A DNA stretch of 6,607 bases, taken from Candidatus Acetothermia bacterium JdFR-50. Its GTDB lineage: Bacteria > Bipolaricaulota > Bipolaricaulia > Bipolaricaulales > Bipolaricaulaceae. The stretch spans positions 1-6,607 of the forward strand of contig MTNL01000103.1 of NCBI GenBank assembly GCA_002010365.1, read 5' to 3'. This document shows positions 1-5,580 of the stretch, in pieces. The notes under the pieces are model-generated. The model ran no database searches, was not told the DNA's origin, and saw only the letters and a program-made list of their open reading frames with translations. Made by a program: the position numbers and the translations under genes. Each line of letters opens with the position of its first letter. Position 1 is the stretch's first letter.

Positions 1-742
1 CGCCTTGAAGCGCATGGAGGATACATTCACCCGCCACAGGGAGCATGAGGACCTGAACGATGTATTGCTTGAGGAGGCCCAGCGGATCCATCGCGAGGAA
101 GTGGAGGCCTGCCGAGCAATGGGGCGTCTTGGGGCCGAGCTCCTTCCCCAAGGGGCCGTAATAGCCACCATCTGCAATACCGGGGCCCTGGCCACGGGTG
201 GGTACGGCACGGCCCTGGGGGTGATCCGGGCCGCGTGGGAGGCGGGAAAGCTCTCCATGGTCTATCCCCTGGAGACCCGCCCCCGGCTCCAGGGGGCGCG
301 CCTCACCGCATGGGAGCTTTTGCGGGAAGGCATCCCGTTCAAGCTGCTGGCCGATTCCGCTGCCGGTTGGCTCCTGGCGACCAGGAAGGTGGACGCGGTG
401 CTCGTGGGGGCGGACCGCATCGCCCGGAACGGCGATACCGCCAACAAGATCGGGACTTACGCCCTGGCGGTGCTGGCCCACCGCCACCGGGTCCCCTTCT
501 ACGTCGTGGCCCCCACCTCCACCATCGATCCCTCCCTCCCCACCGGCGAAGGCATCCCCATAGAGGAAAGGGACGAAGGGGAAGTGCTCTCGCCCTACGG
601 GATGCGCTTCGCGCCGGAAGGAGCGTCGGCCTGGAACCCCGCCTTCGACATTACCCCCGCGGAGCTCATCGCCGCCATCGTCACCGAACGAGGGATACTG
701 CAGCCGCCCTATGGGGAGTCGATCGGCTCGATTCTTTTGTGA
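1..742 (+). CDS. mtnA: S-methyl-5-thioribose-1-phosphate isomerase, 5'-truncated by the window edge
   Basis: This enzyme converts methylthioribose-1-phosphate to methylthioribulose-1-phosphate in the methionine salvage pathway (eIF-2B-like fold, cytosolic). The reading frame is already open at base 2 and ends with TGA at 740-742. About 246 residues are visible of the roughly 340-350 usual for the family, so about 100 N-terminal residues lie off the left edge. Family hallmarks are clear: the active-site cysteine in ICNTGALAT (Cys codon 173-175), [16 protein letters not shown], the acidic residue of [10 protein letters not shown] (Asp codon 413-415) followed by [13 protein letters not shown], the [12 protein letters not shown] stretch, and the C-terminal [12 protein letters not shown] with TERGI. 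Two positions look unusual from memory of the family: Ile where His normally precedes the Cys, and Leu where Asp normally stands in the DETRP motif. It is convergent with the minus-strand operon to its right. An alternative is another aldose-phosphate isomerase of the same superfamily, less likely given the motif match. Confidence 0.93.
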   Translation, partial: ALKRMEDTFTRHREHEDLNDVLLEEAQRIHREEVEACRAMGRLGAELLPQGAVIATICNTGALATGGYGTALGVIRAAWEAGKLSMVYPLETRPRLQGARLTAWELLREGIPFKLLADSAAGWLLATRKVDAVLVGADRIARNGDTANKIGTYALAVLAHRHRVPFYVVAPTSTIDPSLPTGEGIPIEERDEGEVLSPYGMRFAPEGASAWNPAFDITPAELIAAIVTERGILQPPYGESIGSILL

Positions 743-789
743 GAAAACCGTTGTGTTATGCCATTACCCTAGCATTGAGCAGGACCGAT

Positions 790-1002
790 TCAGGGCGGAC
801 CGTTTCCCTCGATTCCGTTTTTCTCCGGCAGGATCACCCAAGCGGCCACGTAAGTGATCAGAACCGGGAAAATTCCCGTGGCCAGGGACAAGAGAAGCAC
901 CCCGAGCCGCACGAGGTTCGGATCTACCCCGAGGTATTCGCCCAGACCGCCACATACCCCTGCCAAGATCCGATTCCGTGAAGATCTATAAAGCCTTTTC
1001 AC
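790..1002 (-). CDS. PspC-domain small membrane protein
   Basis: This is a 70-residue protein made almost entirely of a PspC domain. The signature AGVCGGLGEYLGVDPNLVR spans about residues 14-32 and leads into a hydrophobic transmembrane segment (about 33-57, ending AAWVILPEK). PspC proteins sit in the cytoplasmic membrane and are often linked to phage-shock or envelope-stress responses; that role is family knowledge, not shown here. An ATG at 1014 would add four residues (MEAT), but it has no Shine-Dalgarno in front, whereas the GTG at 1002 has GGAGG five bases upstream and gives the typical N-terminus MKRLYRSSRNR. I therefore prefer GTG. It lies 13 bp after the permease stop (1 bp if the ATG is used), so it is the last gene of the ABC transporter operon. 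The stop TGA is at 792-790, and only 47 bp separate it from the end of mtnA, without a recognisable terminator. Confidence 0.9.
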   Translation of the reverse strand: MKRLYRSSRNRILAGVCGGLGEYLGVDPNLVRLGVLLLSLATGIFPVLITYVAAWVILPEKNGIEGNGPP

Positions 1003-1024
1003 AGTCGCCTCCATTTCACAGTCG
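997..1024. repeat. 11-bp direct repeat across the permease/PspC junction
   Basis: TTTCACAGTCG occurs exactly twice, at 997-1007 and 1014-1024, with a period of 17 bp. On the coding strand each copy reads CGACTGTGAAA: the first supplies the permease stop, the second the PspC GTG start. The simplest reading is a short tandem duplication that set the current gene junction; this is inference. Confidence 0.7.
1008..1012 (-). promoter_or_regulatory. Shine-Dalgarno deciding the PspC start
   Basis: The minus strand reads GGAGG here, five bases before GTG at 1002. It overlaps the G of the competing upstream ATG (1014-1012), so the ATG cannot use this site. It supports the GTG start. Confidence 0.65.
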
Positions 1025-1828
1025 GGAAATGAGCACGCCGCGGCGGAACGTACGGGCTCCGTACCAGAGGAGGGCAGCGTCCACCACCCACAACGAGATC
1101 CCGAGCAGGGCCACCACCGTCAGGTCAAGGTAGAGAAGCCCGGTCACCTGTCCCGCCACCAACAAAAGGAGCGGAAGCACCACCGCCCCGCCCAGCTGAT
1201 ACGCCTCCTGGAAGGTACGCACCCGGGCGGAAACCAGGACCATGGTTCCCAGGCCGAACCCAGCCACGGCCGGTGCCACCCAGGCGACCAATAGCGCCCA
1301 CAAGGGGTTGGGGAAAAGAAGCCGTCCCAGGGCCCTAAAGGTGCAGATATCGGCCACGAACCCGTAGAGAAGAAAACCCACCGCTGCCACCCCTAGGGCC
1401 GGGATCCATGCCGAAAGGAGTTTTCCCAGGAAGAGTTCCGCATCGGTGGCCGGGGTGTGGAGGAGCGCCTCCAACGTCTTCCTTTCCATCTCCCCGGCGA
1501 AGCTATCCGCTGCGATGACGCTCGCCACCATCAGCGGCACGACCAGGTACATGGGAGCGAGGAAATACACTAAGGCCAGTACCAACAAACTCTGTTCTAC
1601 ATCGAGTCCGGACAGCTCAGCTCGGAGGGCTTGCGGCAGCTTTTCCATGAACCGCTCCATCCCCGCCATGGCCTCCGGCGGGATCAGAGGGGTGACGGAA
1701 GCGATCAAGGCCGGAAGGCCCCCCAAGATGACGAGGGGGACCAAAACCAAAGGGAACATCACCCCTTTGCTCCGCGACACCGCCCGTAGGTCCTTCCTCG
1801 CGATGGCCGCGATCGCTCGCCAGTTCAC
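1016..1828 (-). CDS. ABC-2 type transporter permease
   Basis: This is the membrane subunit of an ABC-2 exporter, 270 residues with about six hydrophobic segments (approximately 23-45, 80-106, 136-158, 175-200, 212-230 and 236-256). Residues 110-126 read FAGEMERKTLEALLHTP, the conserved motif between the second and third segments of NatB-like/ABC-2 permeases. The large loop at about 46-79 faces outside in this family. The start is GTG at 1828, overlapping the ATPase stop by four bases (GTGA), with GGAGG at 1837-1833. The two subunits are thus translationally coupled and should assemble in the cytoplasmic membrane as a 2+2 complex. The substrate cannot be read from the sequence; the family includes sodium, antibiotic and lipid-like exporters. 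The stop TGA is at 1018-1016, immediately before the PspC gene. Confidence 0.93.
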   Translation of the reverse strand: MNWRAIAAIARKDLRAVSRSKGVMFPLVLVPLVILGGLPALIASVTPLIPPEAMAGMERFMEKLPQALRAELSGLDVEQSLLVLALVYFLAPMYLVVPLMVASVIAADSFAGEMERKTLEALLHTPATDAELFLGKLLSAWIPALGVAAVGFLLYGFVADICTFRALGRLLFPNPLWALLVAWVAPAVAGFGLGTMVLVSARVRTFQEAYQLGGAVVLPLLLLVAGQVTGLLYLDLTVVALLGISLWVVDAALLWYGARTFRRGVLISRL

Positions 1829-2775
1829 CCTGCCTCCTCTCTCCCGTGGAGGGCGAAGTAGACCTCCTCCAAAGTTGGTTCCCGCGGGGAAAGCCGGAAC
1901 AAGCTTCCTCCGGCCCCCACCACCACCCTCGCGATCTCGGGGAGGACAAGGTGGGAGGCGACTTTGACCTCGAGGATCCCGGGATGTGCTTTCACCACTT
2001 CCAGTATCCCGGGGAGCCCGCGCAAGGCCTCCACCACCTCCCTGTCCTCGGGGGAGAGCTCGATTTCGACCCGAAGTCCCCGGCTAAGGCTCCGAACGAG
2101 CTCCGCCGGCGACCCCGACGCCACCAAACGCCCGTGTTCCAACACCGCCACCCGGTGGCAGAGCCGCTGGGCCTCGAGGAGATTGTGGGTACAGAGTACC
2201 ACGGTGCGGCCTTCGGCTTGGCTGAGGTCCTGGACGAGCGCGTGCACTTCTCGGGCGGCCACCGGATCCAAGCCGGCCGTGGGCTCATCCAGGAACAGGA
2301 GCTCCGGGCCATGGAGCAGGGCACGGGCGAGGGCCAACCGTTGTTGCATTCCCTTGCTGTAGTTTCCGGCCAACTCGTCCGCCCGCTCCGAAAGCCCGAA
2401 CTTCGCGAGGAGCTTCCCCACCCGTCTGCGCACCCGGGACCGAGGTACGCCGTAAAGCGCGGCGTAATAGGCGAGGTTCTCCCTGGCGGTGAGCCGCCCG
2501 TCAAGCGCCGGGATCTCGGTGAGGACCCCGGTCCGACGACGCAGGAGGGTGCCCTCCCTCACCGGGTCAAGGCCCAGTACCCGGACGCGTCCTCCATCGG
2601 GGGGCAGGACCCCATTGAACAGGCGGATGGTGGTGGTCTTCCCAGCTCCGTTGTGCCCGAGGAGCCCGAACACCTCACCGGCGTTTATCTCCAGCGAAAG
2701 TCCATCCACCGCCACCACCTCGCCGAAACGCCGGCGCAAGTCCTCGGCCTCGATGACGACCGTGCCCCTCACCAT
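1825..2775 (-). CDS. ABC transporter ATP-binding protein (exporter type)
   Basis: This is the cytoplasmic ATPase subunit paired with the downstream permease, 316 residues. Walker A GHNGAGKTT is at 40-48, the signature YSKGMQQR at 139-146, Walker B LLFLDEP at 159-165 with catalytic Glu164, and the H-loop His197 in VLCTHN. The Q-loop reads GVLTEIPALDGRLTAREN, with Glu where Gln is most common; this variant is familiar in the NatA/CcmA-like exporter group. After the nucleotide-binding domain (to about 225) there is a C-terminal domain of about 90 residues ending PTLEEVYFALHG, a tail typical of the group. The start is ATG at 2775 with AAAAGGAG at 2792-2785, nine bases upstream. It is the first gene of the three-gene operon, 171 bp downstream of the preceding minus-strand gene. 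The substrate is unknown. Confidence 0.95.
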   Translation of the reverse strand: MVRGTVVIEAEDLRRRFGEVVAVDGLSLEINAGEVFGLLGHNGAGKTTTIRLFNGVLPPDGGRVRVLGLDPVREGTLLRRRTGVLTEIPALDGRLTARENLAYYAALYGVPRSRVRRRVGKLLAKFGLSERADELAGNYSKGMQQRLALARALLHGPELLFLDEPTAGLDPVAAREVHALVQDLSQAEGRTVVLCTHNLLEAQRLCHRVAVLEHGRLVASGSPAELVRSLSRGLRVEIELSPEDREVVEALRGLPGILEVVKAHPGILEVKVASHLVLPEIARVVVGAGGSLFRLSPREPTLEEVYFALHGREEAG

Positions 2776-2836
2776 GTGATCACGCTCCTTTTCGGCTGCC
2801 TTTCCCGAGCCACTGGACAGGGGGTTGTCGTCTCGT

Positions 2837-2859
2837 TTTCCGCGGGCGCGCCGGGGAAA
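2837..2859. repeat. Imperfect GC-rich inverted repeat upstream of the ABC operon
   Basis: The 23-bp element has outer arms TTTCC and GGAAA, one mismatch, then three more pairs around a short centre containing GGCGCGCC. It lies in the 171-bp gap between the membrane-protein stop (2947) and the ATPase start (2775), about 60 bp before that start. There is no T-run on either side, so a classical intrinsic terminator is unlikely; an operator or attenuation hairpin is possible. I see no convincing -35/-10 pair in the gap. Confidence 0.35.
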
Positions 2860-2946
2860 TGGGGGAAGTGATCCCTAGATCCCCATCCTCCCGGTGGGCC
2901 GCGTGGGGCGCGAGCACGGCCCAAGGACAACTAAGGTCATATCCGC

Positions 2947-3480
2947 TCATCCCGTTCCTTTCTCAAGTGGAACCCTCTGACGGGGCGAACTCGGCCCCGG
3001 GGCGAAGGAGGCGTGGGACGACCGTATCCCCTTTGATCCCTGATAGCTCAGGTAAAGATGGGGACCACCGAACAGGGCGACCGCAGCCGCCAAGGCCGGC
3101 GCGCGCAGAACCACCGCGGCGGCGGAGAAGTATACGATGGGGGCAATCGTGAGGGGGAAGGGTATCTGAAACAAGGGCCTGTATAGATCCGAATGACGCC
3201 TTCCGCCGAGGAAATATCGCCCCCACCCCAGGTAGTAAACGCCCGCTGCGAACGCCATGATCCCAAAACAAACCCTCTCCCCCACACCACCGAGCTCCAC
3301 CCGGCAAAAGAGGGGCACAACGAAAACGCCCATTTGCCCCACCCTCTCGAGGATCTCCGCCAAACACCGCCACGGGGAGATCGTGTACAGGGAAGTGCCC
3401 GGAACATCTCGGGGCGGGAAAAGCGCCCAAAGGATATTGGGCCAAACCAACGCAAAGGAAACCGCCCAGCCCTCAAGCAT
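2947..3480 (-). CDS. Polytopic membrane protein of unknown function
   Basis: This is a 177-residue protein with about four to five hydrophobic segments: roughly 5-22 (begins SFALVWPNILWALFPP), 43-60 (GQMGVFVVPLF), 71-91 (ending YYLGWGRYFLGG), 110-126 and 128-146 (ending GGPHLYLSYQG). It resembles a family of uncharacterised bacterial membrane proteins sharing a WPNILWALFPP-like start and a GxxHLYxSY-like ending; this is recollection, not a search. The last 30 residues (from about 148) are polar and Pro/Ser/Arg-rich with no clear motif. ATG at 3480 overlaps the preceding 61-aa gene by eight bases (ATGCTTGA), with only a weak GGGCGGG upstream, so translation is probably coupled. Function unknown; membrane location is predicted from hydrophobicity. 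It is the last gene of the six-gene run. Confidence 0.75.
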   Translation of the reverse strand: MLEGWAVSFALVWPNILWALFPPRDVPGTSLYTISPWRCLAEILERVGQMGVFVVPLFCRVELGGVGERVCFGIMAFAAGVYYLGWGRYFLGGRRHSDLYRPLFQIPFPLTIAPIVYFSAAAVVLRAPALAAAVALFGGPHLYLSYQGSKGIRSSHASFAPGPSSPRQRVPLEKGTG

Positions 3481-3658
3481 CGTGGCCCGCCCGACACATC
3501 CCGTGGCCGGCGAACGGGTAAGCGGCTATGATGACAACCCCGTGCCGGTGTACGTAGGGGATATCCGCGGCGGCCTCCGGGGTCACCACCGCATCGAGGG
3601 AAGTTCCCATTCTGGCGACGGTGTCGTGGGGAAATTGCATGTGACCGTATATGATCAT
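3473..3658 (-). CDS. Small hypothetical protein (61 aa), overlapped on both sides
   Basis: I do not recognise this 61-residue protein. It begins MIIYGHMQFPHDTVARMG, has a mid-section DAVVTPEAAADIPYVHRHG, a short hydrophobic patch VVIIAAYPFAGHG, and ends CRAGHDA. It is rich in His (six) with one Cys near the end. Its ATG overlaps the SDR stop by four bases (ATGA at 3658-3655) and its stop overlaps the membrane-protein start by eight bases, a pattern expected of a genuinely translated, coupled gene. A weak GGAAG lies upstream. It is soluble-looking with no signal peptide. The alternative is a spurious frame filling a gap between real genes, or the remnant of a longer gene. Confidence 0.5.
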   Translation of the reverse strand: MIIYGHMQFPHDTVARMGTSLDAVVTPEAAADIPYVHRHGVVIIAAYPFAGHGMCRAGHDA

Positions 3659-4866
3659 CGGGGGATCGCTTCCAGGGCGGCCATCAGCGTCCCCACGATT
3701 CCTGCCCGCCGGGCCAAGGCGGCTTGGGCGGCGGCCAAGGCTTCCGGATCCCGGATGAAGCTTTTCACGTCCTCTTGGGCCCTTTGGAAGTAGTCGGCCA
3801 GTTTAGATAAGTTCCCCTTCAGCCAGGGGAGCTCGGGGCGAAGCCGTCCCGTTCCCTCGAGTTCAGATGCCAGCTCCCCCACAAGCTCCAGCCACGCGCC
3901 GATGGTCATCCCCGCTTTACGCTGGAAATCCCGCCTGGCGTACATCCGTGGGAAGGTGGACAGTCCCGCGAACTCCCGGTCCACCTCCTCCAACACATCC
4001 TTCAGGGCCCGTACGTGCCCCAAGATCTCGGCGGCCCTCGCCGAGGGATCGGGGCCCGGGGTACCCGGCAAGAGTCCCGCCTTGGCCAACGGCTGAAAGG
4101 GATCGGCCACCTGGCCGTGGTAGCGGCGGGCGTGGACGATGGCGTAGGCGAGCCCGGCCGCGCAGTCTTCCGCCGGCATCAGCCCCGGATAGCCGGGGTT
4201 CACCTGCTGGCCGAGGAACTCCTCATAGGTCACGCCGTAGCGGGAGGCCAGGGCCCGGGCGGCCTCCCGCAACCCGGGGGTATCCACCATCCCCGGGGCG
4301 AAGACGAACGAGTACACCCCGGCCTCCTCGCCGAGCTCGGCGGCCAGGGAAAGTCCCAAGGAACTGAGGGCGGCCTTGGCGGCCGCATATGGGGCGAGAT
4401 GAGGCATCCCCTCTCCGGAGGTGACCGCCACGATCACCCCCTCCCTCCGCTCCAGCATCCCCGGAAGGAATGCCCTAATTGTCAGGACCGCCGCCCGCAC
4501 GTCCACCGCCCAGGCGCGGTCCCAGGCGGAAAGGGGGATCTCCAGGATCGCGCCGGTCTCGACCACCGTGGCGTTGTTGACCAGGATATCCACTTGACCG
4601 AATTCCCCTAGGACCCCCTCCGCCAGCCTACGAATGCTCTCCTCATCGGAGACGTCGGTTCGGATAAATCGGGCGATGCCGCCCTCGGAGCGGACGAGCT
4701 CCTCCGCCTCGGCACCCGTATCGGCTATTTCGGCGATGATCACTCCGGCCCCGAGCCAGGCCAACGCCCGGGCAAGCTCCCTCCCGATGCCCCGCCCCGC
4801 GCCGGTGACCACCGCCACCCTCCCCTCAAGGACTCCGCGGGGAAACCCCAGTTTTTGAATTGTCAA
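3655..4866 (-). CDS. Short-chain dehydrogenase/reductase with a C-terminal helical extension
   Basis: This is a Rossmann-fold oxidoreductase of 403 residues, much longer than the usual SDR of about 250. The cofactor loop TGAGRGIG is at 21-28; Glu46 at the end of beta-2 suggests NAD(H) preference; VNNA is at 96-99; Tyr160 and Lys164 form the YxxxK pair (APYAAAK). The candidate catalytic Ser150 is only 10 residues before Tyr instead of the common 13, and the usual Asn of the NSYK tetrad appears as Asp122 (VDV). APGMVDTP (190-197) is the conserved late SDR motif. From about 260 to 403 follows a charged, mostly helical region with no motif I know. An upstream ATG at 4959 is in frame, but TTG at 4866 has AAAGGA seven bases upstream, overlaps the flavodoxin stop (TTGA), and starts just before the fold, so I chose it. 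The substrate is unknown. Confidence 0.88.
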   Translation of the reverse strand: MTIQKLGFPRGVLEGRVAVVTGAGRGIGRELARALAWLGAGVIIAEIADTGAEAEELVRSEGGIARFIRTDVSDEESIRRLAEGVLGEFGQVDILVNNATVVETGAILEIPLSAWDRAWAVDVRAAVLTIRAFLPGMLERREGVIVAVTSGEGMPHLAPYAAAKAALSSLGLSLAAELGEEAGVYSFVFAPGMVDTPGLREAARALASRYGVTYEEFLGQQVNPGYPGLMPAEDCAAGLAYAIVHARRYHGQVADPFQPLAKAGLLPGTPGPDPSARAAEILGHVRALKDVLEEVDREFAGLSTFPRMYARRDFQRKAGMTIGAWLELVGELASELEGTGRLRPELPWLKGNLSKLADYFQRAQEDVKSFIRDPEALAAAQAALARRAGIVGTLMAALEAIPR

Positions 4867-5393
4867 CCCTCGTTCCTTTCCGATTGCTGCCCCGTGGCGC
4901 ACATCCCCTCCTTCAGGCACCCGCCGAGCTGGGTCGCCCAGCCACGGATGGCATCCCAATCGCGGAAGTCGCCCACCGGGGCCTTAATGAGCTTCATCGC
5001 GAACCGCAGGAAAGGCGAGAGATCCCGGGGATCCAGGGCGCCCGCGAATAACCCCACAGAAACTGGCTTTATCAGTCCACACACAGGTTCCAGGGAGGCC
5101 GCGGCCTCCCTGGAACCCCTGAGGAGCGAAAGCCCCACGGCGAAGAAGGCCACGGGCATCCGTTCCAGGGCGTCGCGATTCCCCCGCACGAACTGCGCCG
5201 CCTCGGGAAGCAGTCGCCCCCCACGGATGGCGCTTCCTATCACTGCGGCCTCGTAAGGGCGGAGATCCGTCACCCCATCCACCGGCAACACCTCGACCCG
5301 AAGGCCCAGGGCCGCGAGCTCCCGTCCCACGGCCTCCGCAACCCCTCTAGTGGAGCCACAGCGGGAGGCATAGGCCACGAGGACCCGGTTCAC
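4863..5393 (-). CDS. Flavodoxin-domain protein (HemG/flavodoxin-like)
   Basis: This is a cytosolic FMN-binding-type protein of 176 residues. It opens MNRVLVAYASRCGSTRGVAEAVG, whose S-R-C-G-S-T loop (10-15) is the phosphate-binding loop of the flavodoxin/protoporphyrinogen-oxidase-like family. AAVIGSAIRGG (49-59) and VAFFAVGLSL (81-90) match the next two strands and their flavin-facing loops; GLFAGALDP and the C-terminal APVGDFRDWDAIRGWA are also typical of this group. Likely role: flavin-dependent electron transfer; the partner is not identifiable, though the adjacent SDR is an obvious candidate. Two adjacent GTG codons (5396 and 5393) can start it. GAGGAG at 5405-5400 lies three and six bases away respectively, and the second makes a GTGA overlap with the upstream 62-aa gene, so I prefer 5393. 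Residues 93-103 (GSREAAASLEP) are encoded by a perfect 32-bp palindrome. Confidence 0.88.
   Translation of the reverse strand: MNRVLVAYASRCGSTRGVAEAVGRELAALGLRVEVLPVDGVTDLRPYEAAVIGSAIRGGRLLPEAAQFVRGNRDALERMPVAFFAVGLSLLRGSREAAASLEPVCGLIKPVSVGLFAGALDPRDLSPFLRFAMKLIKAPVGDFRDWDAIRGWATQLGGCLKEGMCATGQQSERNEG
5086..5117. repeat. Perfect 32-bp palindrome inside the flavodoxin gene
   Basis: The half-site GGTTCCAGGGAGGCCG at 5086-5101 is followed directly by its exact reverse complement at 5102-5117, with no spacer and no mismatch. Symmetry breaks at 5085/5118. Single-stranded DNA or RNA could form a stem of about 14 bp. Because of the symmetry both strands contain the same peptide, GSREAAASLEP, in the matching frame. 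No U-rich tract follows on either strand, so it is not a standard terminator. I found no second copy in this window. Confidence 0.97.
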
Positions 5394-5578
5394 CACCGTC
5401 TCCTCATCGGCACCAGCGACAAGGCCAAAATATTCACGAGGAATTTGAGGCGAAACCGTGGGGAAGCGGTACGCTTGAGATCAGAGATCCCCTTTTCGGA
5501 TTTCAACAACGCTTCCCTCCATGACGCTTCCGCCAACGCCAGATCATCCGTGACGTTCAATCCTATGTCTTCCAACAC
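5390..5578 (-). CDS. Small hypothetical protein (62 aa) with hydrophobic C-terminal segment
   Basis: I do not recognise this 62-residue protein. The first half (LEDIGLNVTDDLALAEASWREALLK) is acidic and looks helical; the second is basic (SDLKRTASPRFRLK) and ends in a short hydrophobic stretch, FLVNILALSLVP, followed by MRRRW, which could associate with the membrane. The frame stays open farther upstream, but that part is Gly/Arg/Pro-rich shadow of the neighbouring gene. GTG at 5578 has a strong AAAGGAGGGG at 5594-5585 and begins two bases after the receiver-like gene's TAG, so it is a well supported start. Its stop overlaps the flavodoxin start. Position and ribosome binding site argue that it is translated as part of the run. 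Confidence 0.7.
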   Translation of the reverse strand: MLEDIGLNVTDDLALAEASWREALLKSEKGISDLKRTASPRFRLKFLVNILALSLVPMRRRW

Positions 5579-5580
5579 CG

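Noticed and set aside
743..789. Bidirectional terminator expected between convergent mtnA and the PspC gene
   Set aside because: I looked for a hairpin with flanking T/A runs in these 47 bp and found only 3-4 bp stems; nothing supportable.
235..981. Plus-strand open frame (248 codons) overlapping mtnA and the PspC gene
   Set aside because: The product is Arg/Pro/Gly low-complexity, out of frame with mtnA and antisense to PspC; no domain and no family-like sequence.
1846..2871. Long plus-strand open frame (341 codons) opposite the ABC ATPase
   Set aside because: It is the antisense shadow of a strongly supported ATPase gene, rich in His/Pro/Gly with no recognisable domain; GC-rich codon use commonly leaves this frame open.
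3048..3497. Alternative minus-strand frame (149 codons) overlapping the membrane-protein gene
   Set aside because: It lacks the coherent transmembrane pattern of the chosen frame and is Arg/Ser/Pro-rich, typical of a shadow frame.
4183..4198. CCCCGG/CCGGGG hairpin inside the SDR gene
   Set aside because: A 6-bp all-GC stem coding for Pro-Gly residues is expected by chance in such GC-rich sequence, unlike the 32-bp palindrome.
4867..4959. In-frame upstream extension of the SDR to ATG at 4959
   Set aside because: It would overlap the flavodoxin gene by about 97 bp, the extra residues resemble no SDR N-terminus, and TTG at 4866 has its own ribosome binding site and a stop/start overlap.
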